Of a DNA stretch of 64,000 nt, positions 46,759 to 55,931 are shown piece after piece (the stretch's first letter is position 1; the number at the start of each line of letters is the position of its first letter). Origin of the DNA: Nucisporomicrobium flavum (lineage in GTDB: Bacteria; Actinomycetota; Actinomycetes; Mycobacteriales; Micromonosporaceae); NCBI RefSeq assembly GCF_016464385.1, contig NZ_JADMLH010000019.1, positions 1-64,000 of the forward strand, written 5' to 3'. Both the position numbers and the translations under genes were made by a program. The notes under the pieces are model-generated. The model saw nothing but the letters and a program-made list of their open reading frames with translations, was not told the origin of the DNA and did no database searches.

Positions 46759-47127
46759 TCAGGCCTCGGCGACGACCATGGCCGAGGCGATGCCGCCGTC
46801 GTGGGACAGCGACAGGTGCCACCGGTGGATGCCACGCTCGGCGGCCACCGCGGCGACCGTACCGGAGACGGTCAGCCAGGGACGCCCGTCCGGATCCGAG
46901 ACGATCTCGCAGTCGTGCCAGCGCAGCCCGGCAGGCGCGCCGAGAGCCTTCGCGACGGCCTCCTTCGCGGCGAACCGGGCGGCCAGCGACTCCGCCGAGC
47001 GCGGGTTTCCGGACGTCGTCATCCGCTCCCCGTCGGTGAAGAGCCGGTCGCCCAGCAGCGGCGTCCGGTCCAGCGCACGGGCGAACCGCTCGACCAGCAC
47101 CACGTCGATCCCGACAGAGACGATCAC
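46759..47127 (-). CDS. acpS: Holo-[acyl-carrier-protein] synthase
   Basis: AcpS transfers 4-phosphopantetheine from CoA to acyl carrier protein. The 122-residue protein starts at the GTG at 47127. Mg-binding Asp is in [11 protein letters not shown] and the catalytic Glu in [31 protein letters not shown] closes the fold. The frame extends upstream to 47568 only as a shadow. The four DnaA-box-like repeats begin 24 nt upstream of the start. Confidence 0.95.
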   Translation of the reverse strand: MIVSVGIDVVLVERFARALDRTPLLGDRLFTDGERMTTSGNPRSAESLAARFAAKEAVAKALGAPAGLRWHDCEIVSDPDGRPWLTVSGTVAAVAAERGIHRWHLSLSHDGGIASAMVVAEA

Positions 47128-47150
47128 ACGCCCAACCCTAGCGAAACCCG

Positions 47151-47220
47151 TTGTCCACAGCCCGGCGTCATCCACAGGCCGGCCCGTTGTCCACAGGCCG
47201 GGTCTTTCATCCACAGGCCG
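47151..47220 (+). repeat. Four DnaA-box-like tandem repeats upstream of acpS
   Basis: Four same-orientation 9-mers fit the actinobacterial DnaA box: TTGTCCACA (47151-47159), TCATCCACA (47168-47176), TTGTCCACA (47187-47195) and TCATCCACA (47207-47215). Their starts are spaced 17, 19 and 20 nt apart, about two helical turns. Each is followed by AGGCCGG or a near copy, so the cluster is also a tandem repeat of about 19 nt. It lies in the divergent gap between acpS and the small helical gene. No dnaA, dnaN or other origin gene is near. Confidence 0.75.
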
Positions 47221-47286
47221 GTCCCGCCGACGGCCGGGTTTCCCTAACGTCGTCGCCCCGAGTCCTTCACCTTCCGGAGGTTGCCC

Positions 47287-47565
47287 ATGACGCCCGATCT
47301 CGAGATCGACGCCGAGGCCGCACGCCGCTGGGCCGCGGCGCTGCACGACGCGGGCGGCCGCCTGCATGCCGGCCCGATGCCGCCGGCCCCGGGCCCACGA
47401 TGGTCCAGCACCGATGCGGGTACGGCCGCAGTCGCAGCGGCGCGCCGCTTCCTGATGGCGCTGACCGACGACATCATCGCCACGGGCCGAGCTGTCGTCA
47501 CGACGGTCGACGACTACGAGACCACCGACGATCGCGCCGCAGCCCGGCTCCGGCGGATCAAATGA
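47287..47565 (+). CDS. Small helical protein, ESX/EspC-like or WXG100-like
   Basis: The 92-residue protein has no signal peptide and is predicted helix-rich. Its N-terminus ([20 protein letters not shown]) resembles the EspC-like type VII secretion family, and Trp residues stand near positions 16 and 39. The ATG 47287 follows GGAGG by 6 nt; an upstream TTG is less likely. The stop overlaps the start of the DUF1023 gene, so the two are translationally coupled. Secretion is inferred only; no ESX genes are in the window. Confidence 0.8.
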   Translation: MTPDLEIDAEAARRWAAALHDAGGRLHAGPMPPAPGPRWSSTDAGTAAVAAARRFLMALTDDIIATGRAVVTTVDDYETTDDRAAARLRRIK

Positions 47566-49061
47566 CAACGCTCGGGGCGACCGACCGGGGTCCGGGCTCG
47601 GTGGGGCTCGCCTCCGCAGCCCACGGGCCGGAGGCGGGTGCGCATACGGCGACCGACCCGGGTCCGGGATCAGCGGGGCTCACCCACACCGCCCATGGGC
47701 CGGGCTCGGCTGCGCTCGCGGCGACCAATCCCGGTGGGTGGCGGGATGCGGCCGGTGATTGGCGGGCCTGGGCAGCGACGGCGGGTCGCTGGGTGGCGGA
47801 GCTGCGCACCTGCGCGGCCGGCCTGCGCACTGCCTGGAGGGGCGCCGCCGCGGACGCCCTCGCCGCCCGGATCGGCGGCCTGCTGCGCCGGCTCGACCTG
47901 TTCCGGCTCGGCTGCTGGGCCGCTGATCAGGCCCTCAGCGAGTTCGCCGCCGCGATAGCGCGGGCGAAGCCGGGCAGCGACGTTGCGGCCGCCACCGGCG
48001 CCGACCAGGCGACAGCCCGGATCCTGGACGGGCTGTTCGAGACGGCCGCGTGCCCACCGGGCGGCGATCCGCCCGCCTGCACCGCCGGTCCCGCCGAGGT
48101 GGCCCGCTGGTGGGCCGCCCTGTCCCCGGCCCAGCAAGAGTGGATGTGCGCGGCTCGGCCCGGCTGGGTCGGCTCTTTGGACGGCGTGCCGGCCGCCGCC
48201 CGTGACCGCGCCAACCGCCTGGTGATCGACGGCCTGCCGCTCGAGGGCGCACTGCCCGGCCGGCTCGCCGACGGGGACGGCCCGCGGGCGTACCTGCTCG
48301 AGGTCGATCCGGCGGGCGACGGGCGGGCGGTGGTCGCGCTCGGCGACCCGGACCGGGCCACCGGCATCGTCACGCAGGTGCCGGGCATGACCGCCGACCT
48401 CGCGTCGTACGGCGGCGAACTGGCCCGCGCCGAGCGGATCGCGGTCCGGGCGGCCGAGCTGGCACCCGAGCGGTCGACAAGCGCGATCATGTGGCTCGGC
48501 TACGACGCTCCGGACTTCCTCGGCGAGGCGGCCGGCCGGTCCTCCGCGAACTCGGGCGCCCCGGCGTTACGCCGGTTCCAGGCCGGCCTGCGCGCCAGCC
48601 ACGAGGGCAGGCCGGCCCGGCAGACCGTCGTCGGGCACAGTTACGGCTCGCTCGTGGTCGGCACCGCCGCGGCCGAGCCCGGCTTCGACGCCGACAGCCT
48701 CGTCTTCGTCGGCTCCCCGGGCGTCGGCGTGGATTCCGCCAAGGACCTGCACGCACCGCCCGGTGAGGTGTGGGCGTCCACCTCGCGCTCCGACGTCATC
48801 CAGTACGCGGCCGTCTCGCCGAGGAGCATCGTGGAGGACCTCGTCGCCAGTCAGGCCCGGCCGGCCGGGGCGTTGCTCGCCTTCGGCCGGCCGGAGAACG
48901 ACCTGTACTTCGGCACCAACCCGGCCGACCCGTCGTTCGGGGCCCGCCGCTTCGTCAGCAGTCCCGGGGGCGGGCACCTCGGCTACTGGGACGAGGGCGG
49001 ACCGGCACTCGACGCGCTCGCCGGCATCGCGTTGGGGAGGGGCGATGTCACTCCACGGTGA
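47562..49061 (+). CDS. DUF1023 alpha/beta hydrolase
   Basis: The 499-residue protein begins with an irregular Gly/Ala/Thr-rich repeat region (about residues 8-58, with GPGSxGL and AHGP recurring). A helical segment like the WXG-type hydrolase N-terminus follows (about 60-135), then a DUF1023 serine-hydrolase domain with the nucleophile in [22 protein letters not shown], and a likely catalytic His in GGGHLGYW. No signal peptide is seen. Coupling to the small helical protein suggests a two-gene unit. The 3-prime end overlaps the convergent glmS gene by 14 nt. Confidence 0.88.
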   Translation: MTTLGATDRGPGSVGLASAAHGPEAGAHTATDPGPGSAGLTHTAHGPGSAALAATNPGGWRDAAGDWRAWAATAGRWVAELRTCAAGLRTAWRGAAADALAARIGGLLRRLDLFRLGCWAADQALSEFAAAIARAKPGSDVAAATGADQATARILDGLFETAACPPGGDPPACTAGPAEVARWWAALSPAQQEWMCAARPGWVGSLDGVPAAARDRANRLVIDGLPLEGALPGRLADGDGPRAYLLEVDPAGDGRAVVALGDPDRATGIVTQVPGMTADLASYGGELARAERIAVRAAELAPERSTSAIMWLGYDAPDFLGEAAGRSSANSGAPALRRFQAGLRASHEGRPARQTVVGHSYGSLVVGTAAAEPGFDADSLVFVGSPGVGVDSAKDLHAPPGEVWASTSRSDVIQYAAVSPRSIVEDLVASQARPAGALLAFGRPENDLYFGTNPADPSFGARRFVSSPGGGHLGYWDEGGPALDALAGIALGRGDVTPR

Positions 49062-50931
49062 CGGACTTGGCCAGGTTGCGCGGCTGGTCGACGTCGTGGC
49101 CCCGGGCCGCCGCGATCTCGCACGCCAGGATCTGCAGCGGCACGGTGGTCATCAGCGGCGCCAGCAGGGTGGGCGTACGCGGCACGGGGATCAGGTGATC
49201 GGCGTACGCGGCCACGGCGTCGTCGCCCTCCTCGGCGATGACGATCGTGCGGGCGCCCCGGGCGCGGACCTCCTGGATGTTCGAGACGACCTTGTCGCGC
49301 AGCACGCCACGGCCGGCCGGCGAAGGTACGACGCAGACGACCGGCGTGCCCTCGTCGATGAGCGCGATCGGGCCGTGCTTCAGCTCGCCGGCCGCGAAGC
49401 CCTCGGCGTGCATGTACGCGAGCTCCTTGAGCTTCAACGCGCCCTCGAGCGCCACCGGGAAGCCGACGTGGCGGCCGATGAACAGCACCGTCGACGCCGT
49501 CTTGAGGTCCCGTGCGAGCGCACGCACGTCCTCCATCTGGTTGAGCAGCGTCCGCAGGTCGTCCGGGGTGCGCTGGAGGCGGGACACCACGGCGGCGACC
49601 TCGTCGGCGTACATGACGCCGCGGATCTGCGCGAGGTGCAGGCCGATCAGGTAGCAGGCGACCAGCTGGGTGAGGAACGCCTTGGTCGAGGCCACCGCGA
49701 TCTCCGGCCCGCCGTGGGTGTAGAGCACCGCGTCGGACTCGCGCGGGATCGTGGAGCCGTTGGTGTTGCAGATGGCGAGCACGCGCGCCTTCTGCTCCTT
49801 GGCGTGCCGCAGCGCCATCAGCGTGTCCATCGTCTCGCCGGACTGGCTGATCGCGATCACCAGCGTCGACCGGTCCAGCACCGGGTCGCGGTAGCGGAAC
49901 TCGCTGGCGAGCTCCACCTCGCACGGGATGCGGGTCCAGTGCTCGATGGCGTATTTGGCGACCATGCCGGAGTGGTACGCCGTACCGCACGCGATGATGA
50001 AGACCTTGTCGACGTCGCGCAGGTCCTGGTCGGTCAGGCGCACCTCGTCGAGGACGATCTCGCCGCGCTCGGAGAGACGGCCGAGCAGGGTGTCCGCGAT
50101 GGCCTGCGGCTGCTCCGCGATCTCCTTGAGCATGAAGTAGTCGTAGCCGCCCTTCTCCGCGGCCGAGGCGTCCCAGTCGATGTGGAACTCCTTGCCCGTG
50201 GCGGACGCGCCGGCGAAGTCGGTGATCTCGATGGCGCCCGGCGTGATCAGCACGACCTGGTCCTGCCCGAGCTCGATCGCCTCGCGGGTGTGCTCGATGA
50301 ACGCGGACACGTCGCTGGCGAGGAAATTCTCCCCGTCTCCCCGCCCGACGACCAGCGGCGAGTTGCGGCGGGCGGCCACCACGGCGTCCGGCACGTCGAC
50401 GTCGATCGCCAGCAGCGTGAAGGCGCCCTCGAGCCGCCGTACGGCCCAGCGCATGCCCTCGGCGAGCAGCTGCGGGCCCTCGACGTCGCCGGCCTCCCGC
50501 AGCGCGCGGATCTCGGCGGCGAGCAGGTGCGCCGCGCACTCGGTGTCGGTGTCGCTGACGAACTCGACGCCGGTGGCCTCGAGCTCGGCGCGCAGCCGGG
50601 AGAAGTTCTCGATGATGCCGTTGTGGATCACCGCCACCCGCCCGTCCCCGGACAGGTGCGGGTGCGCGTTGCGGTCCGTCGGCCCGCCGTGGGTGGCCCA
50701 CCGCGTGTGCCCGATGGCGGTCGAGCCGGTGGCGATCCCGTCGCCCACCCGCTCCGCCAGCGCCTTCTCGAGGTTGGCCAGCTTGCCCGCCCGCTTCTCC
50801 GTCAGGACGGCGGCGCCGTCGATGACCGCGACACCGGCGGAGTCATAGCCGCGGTACTCCAACCGGCGGAGCCCGTCCAGAACGATCTGCAGTGCCGGCC
50901 GATTGCCGACGTATCCCACGATCCCACACAT
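49048..50931 (-). CDS. glmS: Glucosamine-6-phosphate synthase (isomerising)
   Basis: GlmS makes glucosamine-6-phosphate from fructose-6-phosphate and glutamine, the first step to UDP-GlcNAc for the cell wall. The 627-residue protein starts MCGIVGYVGN, with Cys2 as amidotransferase nucleophile. Two SIS sugar domains follow (FIACGTAYHSGMVAKYAIEH and SQSGETMDT) and the terminal AKSVTVE. There is no clear ribosome site and no visible glmS ribozyme. GlmM, two steps from the same pathway, is encoded 2.5 kb to the right. Confidence 0.97.
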   Translation of the reverse strand: MCGIVGYVGNRPALQIVLDGLRRLEYRGYDSAGVAVIDGAAVLTEKRAGKLANLEKALAERVGDGIATGSTAIGHTRWATHGGPTDRNAHPHLSGDGRVAVIHNGIIENFSRLRAELEATGVEFVSDTDTECAAHLLAAEIRALREAGDVEGPQLLAEGMRWAVRRLEGAFTLLAIDVDVPDAVVAARRNSPLVVGRGDGENFLASDVSAFIEHTREAIELGQDQVVLITPGAIEITDFAGASATGKEFHIDWDASAAEKGGYDYFMLKEIAEQPQAIADTLLGRLSERGEIVLDEVRLTDQDLRDVDKVFIIACGTAYHSGMVAKYAIEHWTRIPCEVELASEFRYRDPVLDRSTLVIAISQSGETMDTLMALRHAKEQKARVLAICNTNGSTIPRESDAVLYTHGGPEIAVASTKAFLTQLVACYLIGLHLAQIRGVMYADEVAAVVSRLQRTPDDLRTLLNQMEDVRALARDLKTASTVLFIGRHVGFPVALEGALKLKELAYMHAEGFAAGELKHGPIALIDEGTPVVCVVPSPAGRGVLRDKVVSNIQEVRARGARTIVIAEEGDDAVAAYADHLIPVPRTPTLLAPLMTTVPLQILACEIAAARGHDVDQPRNLAKSVTVE

Positions 50932-50952
50932 GTGGGGCAGCGTAGCGGACTA

Positions 50953-51005
50953 TCGCTCACGACTGCTGCGCAAGAAGCATACTTTCGCGCATCGTACGTG
51001 AGCGA
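50953..51005. promoter_or_regulatory. Inverted repeat upstream of glmS
   Basis: TCGCTCACG (50953-50961) and CGTGAGCGA (50997-51005) form a perfect 9-bp inverted repeat with 35 nt between the arms. It sits in the divergent gap between glmS and the MmpS-like gene, 22 nt from the glmS start, and overlaps the likely promoter zone. It may be an operator pair or an mRNA stem. Confidence 0.55.
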
Positions 51006-51130
51006 AAGGGCCGTTCGGCCGGGTGGAGGCCACCTCCCGGCCAGGTCACGGGCGTATGCGACACGACCGGGTGATCCGTCTCTGGCGGCGAAGGCGTACC
51101 GTCGGGCCGACGCCTCCCCGGGAGACACCA

Positions 51131-52117
51131 TTGAGTTACCCACCGCCACCGGACCCCACGCGCCCGCTCCCGCCCGAGGAGCCCGCCTCGGGGCAGCCCT
51201 GGTCCGCGCAGTCGGGCGACCCGCTCGCGGCGCAGCCCCCGCAGCCGCCGGCCACCCCGCAGTTCCAGCCCGGGTACGCGCCCCTGCCCACGGCCGACAG
51301 CCAGACAAGCGCCCCGCCGGACGGCTACCCGCCGACGTCGCAGTTCCCGGCCGTGCAGGACGCCTATCCCCCACCGCCGGGCAGCTACGGCACCCAGCCG
51401 CCGGGAGGCTACGACTCGTCCCAGCCCAGCTACGGCACGCCGTCCCAGCCCGGTTACGGCACGCCGCCGCCGGCCGGCTACGGGCCGCCTCAGCCCGGTT
51501 ACGGCAGCGAGCAGCCGAGTTACGGTCCGCCCGGGTACGGACCACCGCCGGGATACGGCGCCCCGCCGCCCCGGCCGCCGAAGCGCAGCAACACGCCGCT
51601 GGTGGCCGTACTGATCGCGGTCACGCTCCTGCTCTGTGCGGGCGGCGTGACCTCCGCGGTGCTGCTGGTCAACCGGGCCACCGACAAGGCCAAGGAGGCC
51701 ATCGACTCGCTGCCCACCGCGGTGCCGACCGAGGACGTGCCGGACCTTCCCGACGACCTCCCCACCGATCTGCCGACGCTGCCCACCCTCCCGACGGACC
51801 TGCCGACCGGCATCCCGAACGCCCCGGGCAAGGGCGCCGCGATGAAGGTCGAGTACGAGATCACCGGCGACGGGCCGGTCGAGATCGTCTACATGGAGGA
51901 GCTGGGCAAGGATCCCAAGCGGGTCCGCAACGCCTCCCTGCCGTGGCGCAAGAAGGTGACGCTGCACGGCGCGGCGCTGATCTCCGTCGTGGCGGTGCGT
52001 GGCAGCACCACGGAGGGCACGATCTCCTGCCGGGCCACGGTCGACGGGAAAGAGGTCGCCCAGAAGACCAGGACGGGCACCTTCATCACGACCAGCTGCA
52101 GCAAGGTGTTCTTCTAG
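51131..52117 (+). CDS. MmpS-like membrane protein with long Pro/Tyr/Gly-rich N-terminus
   Basis: The 328-residue protein starts at a TTG 6 nt after GGGAG. Residues about 1-150 are Pro/Gly/Tyr repeats (GYGTPPPAGYGPPQPGYG). One membrane helix follows (LVAVLIAVTLLLCAGGVTSAVLL), then a Pro/Leu/Thr repeat spacer (DLPTLPTLPTDLPT) and an exported beta domain. This matches the MmpS C-terminal domain: VEYEITGDGPVEIVYME, SLPWRKKVTL, and two cysteines in TISCRATVDG and TTSCSKVF. MmpS proteins usually work with MmpL exporters; none is nearby. Confidence 0.87.
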   Translation: MSYPPPPDPTRPLPPEEPASGQPWSAQSGDPLAAQPPQPPATPQFQPGYAPLPTADSQTSAPPDGYPPTSQFPAVQDAYPPPPGSYGTQPPGGYDSSQPSYGTPSQPGYGTPPPAGYGPPQPGYGSEQPSYGPPGYGPPPGYGAPPPRPPKRSNTPLVAVLIAVTLLLCAGGVTSAVLLVNRATDKAKEAIDSLPTAVPTEDVPDLPDDLPTDLPTLPTLPTDLPTGIPNAPGKGAAMKVEYEITGDGPVEIVYMEELGKDPKRVRNASLPWRKKVTLHGAALISVVAVRGSTTEGTISCRATVDGKEVAQKTRTGTFITTSCSKVFF

Positions 52118-52140
52118 CGGAGCCACGTAGGCTGGCGGGC

Positions 52141-53328
52141 GTGACGTCGTCGATCTCGGCGGACCCGCTCGTCGGCCGCATGCGCCCGTTCGGCACCACC
52201 ATCTTCACCGAGATGTCCGCGCTGGCCGCGCGGACCGGCTCGGTGAACCTGGGGCAGGGCTTCCCCGACACCGACGGCCCGCCGGAGATGCTCGCCGCCG
52301 CCGCGGAGGCCCTGCGCTCCGGCGCCAACCAGTACCCTCCGCTGCCCGGCATCCCGGCGCTGCGCCGAGCGATCGCCGCCCACGAGGAACGCTTCTGGGG
52401 GCTGGGCCGCGACCCGGACACCGAGGTCGTGGTCACCGCCGGCGCCACCGAGGCCGTCGCCGCCGCGATCCTCGCGCTGTGTGAGGCCGGGGACGAGGTG
52501 GTGTGCTTCGAGCCGTACTACGACTCGTACGCGGCGTCCATCGCCCTCGCCGGCGCGGTCCGACGCCCGGTGACGCTGCGGCCGGGTTCCGACGGGCGCT
52601 ACGGCCTCGACGAGGGCGAGCTGCGCGCCGCGTTCGGGCCGCGGACCCGCATGGTCCTGCTGAACTCGCCGCACAATCCCACCGGCAAGGTCTTCACCAC
52701 GGACGAACTCGCGCTCATCGCGCGGCTCTGCCAGGAGCATGACGTGTACGCCGTGACCGACGAGGTCTACGAGCATCTCGTGTTCACCGACGCCGCCACG
52801 CCGCACGTACCGCTGGCGTCCCTGCCGGGCATGCGGGAGCGCACCTTGCGCATCTCGTCGGCCGGCAAGACGTTCTCGTGCACGGGCTGGAAGGTCGGCT
52901 GGGCGACCGGCCCCGCGCACCTCGTCTCGGCGGTGACGCGGGTGAAGCAGTTCCTCACGTTCGTCAACGCGGGCCCGTTGCAGCCGGCCGTCGCCGTGGC
53001 GCTCGCCCTGCCGGACTCGTACTTCGCGACGTTCCGCGACGGGCTCCAGGCACGCCGGGACCGGCTGGTGTCGGGGCTGACCGCTGCCGGCTTCGCCGTC
53101 CTGCCGTCGGAGGGCACGTACTTCGTCACCGCCGACATCACGCCGCTGGGCGGGACGGACGGGGTCGCGTTCTGCCGTACGCTCCCGGAGCGCTGCGGCG
53201 TGGTGGCCGTGCCGACGCAGGTCTTCTACGACCACCAGGAGTACGGGCGCCACCTCATCCGCTTCGCCTTCTGCAAGCGCGAGGACGTCATCGACGAGGC
53301 CGCCCGCCGCCTGAGCACCCTGGCCTGA
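52141..53328 (+). CDS. Class I/II PLP aminotransferase (DapC/kynurenine aminotransferase type)
   Basis: The 395-residue cytosolic aminotransferase starts at a GTG. It has NLGQGFPDTDGPPEML at the N-terminus, NSPHNPTGKVF, DEVYEHLVF, and the PLP lysine in SSAGKTFSCTGWKVGW. The family includes N-succinyldiaminopimelate aminotransferase DapC, which would fit a wall-precursor neighbourhood, and methionine or kynurenine aminotransferases. The sequence alone does not decide. It lies 23 nt after the MmpS-like gene and may be cotranscribed. Confidence 0.93.
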   Translation: MTSSISADPLVGRMRPFGTTIFTEMSALAARTGSVNLGQGFPDTDGPPEMLAAAAEALRSGANQYPPLPGIPALRRAIAAHEERFWGLGRDPDTEVVVTAGATEAVAAAILALCEAGDEVVCFEPYYDSYAASIALAGAVRRPVTLRPGSDGRYGLDEGELRAAFGPRTRMVLLNSPHNPTGKVFTTDELALIARLCQEHDVYAVTDEVYEHLVFTDAATPHVPLASLPGMRERTLRISSAGKTFSCTGWKVGWATGPAHLVSAVTRVKQFLTFVNAGPLQPAVAVALALPDSYFATFRDGLQARRDRLVSGLTAAGFAVLPSEGTYFVTADITPLGGTDGVAFCRTLPERCGVVAVPTQVFYDHQEYGRHLIRFAFCKREDVIDEAARRLSTLA

Positions 53329-53339
53329 GGGAAAGCGGG

Positions 53340-53440
53340 CCCGGCCCGGCGCGCCGAAGCGGAAGCGCCCCGGCCTAGACCGCCGAAGCGGAAGCGGCCC
53401 GGCCCGGCGCGCCGAAGCGCCCCGGCCCGGCAGGCCGGGG
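53340..53440. repeat. 29-nt imperfect tandem repeat between convergent genes
   Basis: The string GCCGAAGC recurs at 53353, 53382 and 53411, defining a 29-nt period within a CCGGCCCGGC-rich tract. The array fills the 124-nt gap between the convergent aminotransferase and glmM genes, and its right end (CCCCGGCCCGGCAGGCCGGGG) can fold as a hairpin. Confidence 0.75.
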
Positions 53441-53452
53441 CGCACACCTCGA

Positions 53453-54805
53453 TCAGGCGGGGCTGGCCGCCCGCACCTCGTCGGCGACGCGCTCAGCGAC
53501 CGTACGGGCCTGCTCCTCGGTCTCGGCCTCGACCATGACCCGGACCAGGTGTTCCGTGCCGGACGGGCGCAGCAGCACCCGGCCCGTCTCGCCCAGCTCG
53601 TTCTCGGCCAGCGCCACCGCCGCCTGGACGGTCGGGGCCTGCGCGCCCGCCTCGCGGTCCTTCACCGGCACGTTGATCAGCACCTGCGGGAGCTTGTGCA
53701 CCACCGCGGCCAGGTCGGCCAGGGACTTGCCGGTGGCGGCGATCGTGGCCATCAGGTGCAGGCCGGTGAGGACGCCGTCGCCGGTCGTGGCGTACGCCGG
53801 CATCACGATGTGGCCGCTCTGCTCGCCCCCGAGGGCGTAGCGGTTGGCGGCGAGCTCCTCCAGCACGTACCGGTCGCCGACCTTGGTCTCGACCAGCCGG
53901 ATGCCGGCCTGCTTCATCGCGAGCCGCAGGCCCAGGTTGCTCATCACCGTCGCCACCAGCGTGCCGTCGGTGAGCGTGCCCGCGTCCCGCATGGCCAGGG
54001 CCAGGATCGCCATGATCTGGTCGCCGTCGACGACGTCGCCGGCGGCGGTGACCGCCAGGCACCGGTCCGCGTCACCGTCGTGGGCCAGCCCGAGATCGGC
54101 GCCCTCGCGGAGGACCGTCTCGCGGACCGCCTCGAGGTGGGTGGAACCGCAGTTGTCGTTGATGTTGAGCCCGTCCGGCTCGGCGTGGATGGCGATGACC
54201 TCCGCGCCGGCCTGCTCGTACGCGGACGGGCCGACGTCGCTGGCCGCGCCGTTCGCACAGTCGACGACCACCTTGATGCCGGTGAGGCTGTGCGGTGTCG
54301 AGCCCACGAGGTGCTTCACGTAGTGCTCGGCGCCGTCGAGGAGGTCGTGGACGCGGCCGACGCCGGCGCCGGTGGGCCGCCCGACCAGCCCGTGCCCGTC
54401 GGCGACCGCCGCCTCGATCCGCTGTTCGAGCTCGTCGGGAAGTTTGAGGCCGCCGGGGGCGAACAGCTTGATGCCGTTGTCGGGCATCGGGTTGTGCGAG
54501 GCCGACAGCATGACGCCGAGGTCTGCCTGTGCCTGCCCCACGAGGTACGCCACGGCCGGCGTGGGCAGCACACCGACCCGTACGACGTTGGCCCCGGCAC
54601 TGGTCAGCCCCGCGACGACCGCGGCCTCCAGCATCTCGCCGCTGGCCCGCGGGTCACGGCCCACGATGGCGAGCGGCTGATGGCTCCGATCGCTCTCGAT
54701 GAGGACCCGGGCGGCCGCTACCGCGACCGAGAGGGCCAGTTCCGGCGTGAGGAGGTCGCCGTTGGCGAGCCCGCGTACGCCGTCCGTGCCGAAGAGTCGC
54801 CCCAT
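53453..54805 (-). CDS. glmM: Phosphoglucosamine mutase
   Basis: GlmM converts glucosamine-6-phosphate to glucosamine-1-phosphate for UDP-GlcNAc synthesis. The 450-residue protein has the phospho-serine loop [15 protein letters not shown], the metal loop [10 protein letters not shown], the sugar-binding GGEQSGHIV and the C-terminal phosphate site [14 protein letters not shown]. The ATG follows GAAAGGAAC. It lies 152 nt after rpsI, beyond a terminator, the conserved rplM-rpsI-glmM order. Confidence 0.97.
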   Translation of the reverse strand: MGRLFGTDGVRGLANGDLLTPELALSVAVAAARVLIESDRSHQPLAIVGRDPRASGEMLEAAVVAGLTSAGANVVRVGVLPTPAVAYLVGQAQADLGVMLSASHNPMPDNGIKLFAPGGLKLPDELEQRIEAAVADGHGLVGRPTGAGVGRVHDLLDGAEHYVKHLVGSTPHSLTGIKVVVDCANGAASDVGPSAYEQAGAEVIAIHAEPDGLNINDNCGSTHLEAVRETVLREGADLGLAHDGDADRCLAVTAAGDVVDGDQIMAILALAMRDAGTLTDGTLVATVMSNLGLRLAMKQAGIRLVETKVGDRYVLEELAANRYALGGEQSGHIVMPAYATTGDGVLTGLHLMATIAATGKSLADLAAVVHKLPQVLINVPVKDREAGAQAPTVQAAVALAENELGETGRVLLRPSGTEHLVRVMVEAETEEQARTVAERVADEVRAASPA

Positions 54806-54882
54806 GGAGCCGTTCCTTTCGCCGGTCCTGTCCCTGTCCAGTAAAGGCGGACCGGTGCGTTGTTCGGGGAAGGAAACGGGAA

Positions 54883-54923
54883 ACGGCCGGGCGCGCCTCC
54901 AGCGAAGGGGCGCACCCGGCCGT
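54883..54923 (-). terminator. Terminator after rpsI
   Basis: On the minus strand a stem of about 16 bp (ACGGCCGGGTGCGCC with AGGCGCGCCCGGCCGT, one mismatch) is followed by TTTCCCGTTTCC. It stands between rpsI and glmM and can partly separate ribosomal protein expression from glmM. Confidence 0.8.
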
Positions 54924-54957
54924 CCCGGTCAGACGTGGTGCAAGGCGAGCGCTGCGA

Positions 54958-55467
54958 TCAGCGCTTCGAGTACTGCGGAGCCTTACGGGCCTTCTTGAGG
55001 CCGTACTTCTTGCTTTCCTTGACCCGCGCGTCACGGGTGAGGAAGCCGGCCTTCTTGAGCGCCGGGCGGTCGTCGCCGTCGTTCGCGATGAGCGCGCGGG
55101 CGATGCCGAGGCGCAGGGCGCCGGCCTGGCCGGTGATGCCGCCGCCGCGGAGGTTGGCGATCACGTCGAACTGCTCGGCCTTCTCGGCGGTGCTCAGCGG
55201 CTCGCGGATGAGCTGCTGGTGCACCTTGCTCGGGAAGTAGGCCTCGAGGTCGCGGCCGTTGCAGGTGATCTTGCCGGTGCCGGGGATGAGACGCACCCGG
55301 ACGATGGCCTCCTTGCGGCGGCCCACGGTCTGGATCGGACGGTCACCCGGGCGCGGCGCGCGCACGGCCGGCGCGGGCGCCTCGACGACCACCACGGTCT
55401 CCGCGGGGGTCTCCTCCGCGGGCGCCTCGACGGTCTCGACGACCTCGGGCTCGACGATGTCGGACAT
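54958..55467 (-). CDS. rpsI: 30S ribosomal protein S9
   Basis: S9 is a small-subunit protein reaching the P site with its C-terminal tail. The 169-residue chain has an acidic Glu/Val/Ala-rich N-terminal extension of about 45 residues typical of actinobacteria, then [20 protein letters not shown] and the canonical [12 protein letters not shown] end. I start at the ATG of MSDIVEP, preceded by GAAGGAAA; a start eight codons upstream is less likely. It is 20 nt after rplM. Confidence 0.97.
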   Translation of the reverse strand: MSDIVEPEVVETVEAPAEETPAETVVVVEAPAPAVRAPRPGDRPIQTVGRRKEAIVRVRLIPGTGKITCNGRDLEAYFPSKVHQQLIREPLSTAEKAEQFDVIANLRGGGITGQAGALRLGIARALIANDGDDRPALKKAGFLTRDARVKESKKYGLKKARKAPQYSKR

Positions 55468-55487
55468 GCTGTTTCCTTCGCCCGCGC

Positions 55488-55931
55488 TCACTGCGCGATC
55501 TGCTTGATTTCGAACGGCACCGGCTGCTGAGCGGCGTGCGGGTGCTCGGCGCCGGGGTAGACCTTCAGCTTCTTGAGGATCTGGCGGGCGAGCTTGTTGT
55601 GCGGGAGCATGCCCTTGACGGCCAGCTCCACCGCGTGCTCGGGCCGCTTGGTGAGCAGCTCCTCGTAGCCGACCTGCTTGAGGCCACCCGGGTAGCCCGA
55701 GTGCCGGTAGGCGACCTTGGTCTGCCGCTTGTTGCCGGTCAGCGCGACCTTGCCCGCGTTGATGATCACCACGAAGTCGCCGGTGTCGACGTGCGGGGCG
55801 AACGTCGGCTTGTGCTTCCCACGCAGGAGGGTGGCGGCGTGGGTGGCCAGGCGGCCCAGAACGACGTCAGAAGCGTCGATAATGTGCCACTGACGCTCGA
55901 TCTCACCCGGCTTCGGGCTGTACGTACGCAC
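55488..55931 (-). CDS. rplM: 50S ribosomal protein L13
   Basis: L13 is an early-assembly large-subunit protein. The 147-residue length is standard, with [20 protein letters not shown] at the GTG start, [19 protein letters not shown] and [22 protein letters not shown] stands 7 nt before the GTG. It heads the rplM-rpsI operon under a strong promoter about 110 nt upstream. Confidence 0.98.
   Translation of the reverse strand: MRTYSPKPGEIERQWHIIDASDVVLGRLATHAATLLRGKHKPTFAPHVDTGDFVVIINAGKVALTGNKRQTKVAYRHSGYPGGLKQVGYEELLTKRPEHAVELAVKGMLPHNKLARQILKKLKVYPGAEHPHAAQQPVPFEIKQIAQ

Noticed and set aside
47281-47286. TTG start for the small EspC-like protein
   Set aside because: It overlaps the spacer after GGAGG. 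The ATG two codons on is at the proper 6-nt distance.
50932-51130. glmS ribozyme or riboswitch
   Set aside because: The leader is too short and lacks the expected core; the family is typical of Firmicutes. Only the inverted repeat is supported.
48763-52140. Very long rightward open frame running through glmS and the MmpS-like gene
   Set aside because: It is antisense to glmS and out of frame with the MmpS-like gene. Only the part from 52141 on, the aminotransferase, is a real protein.
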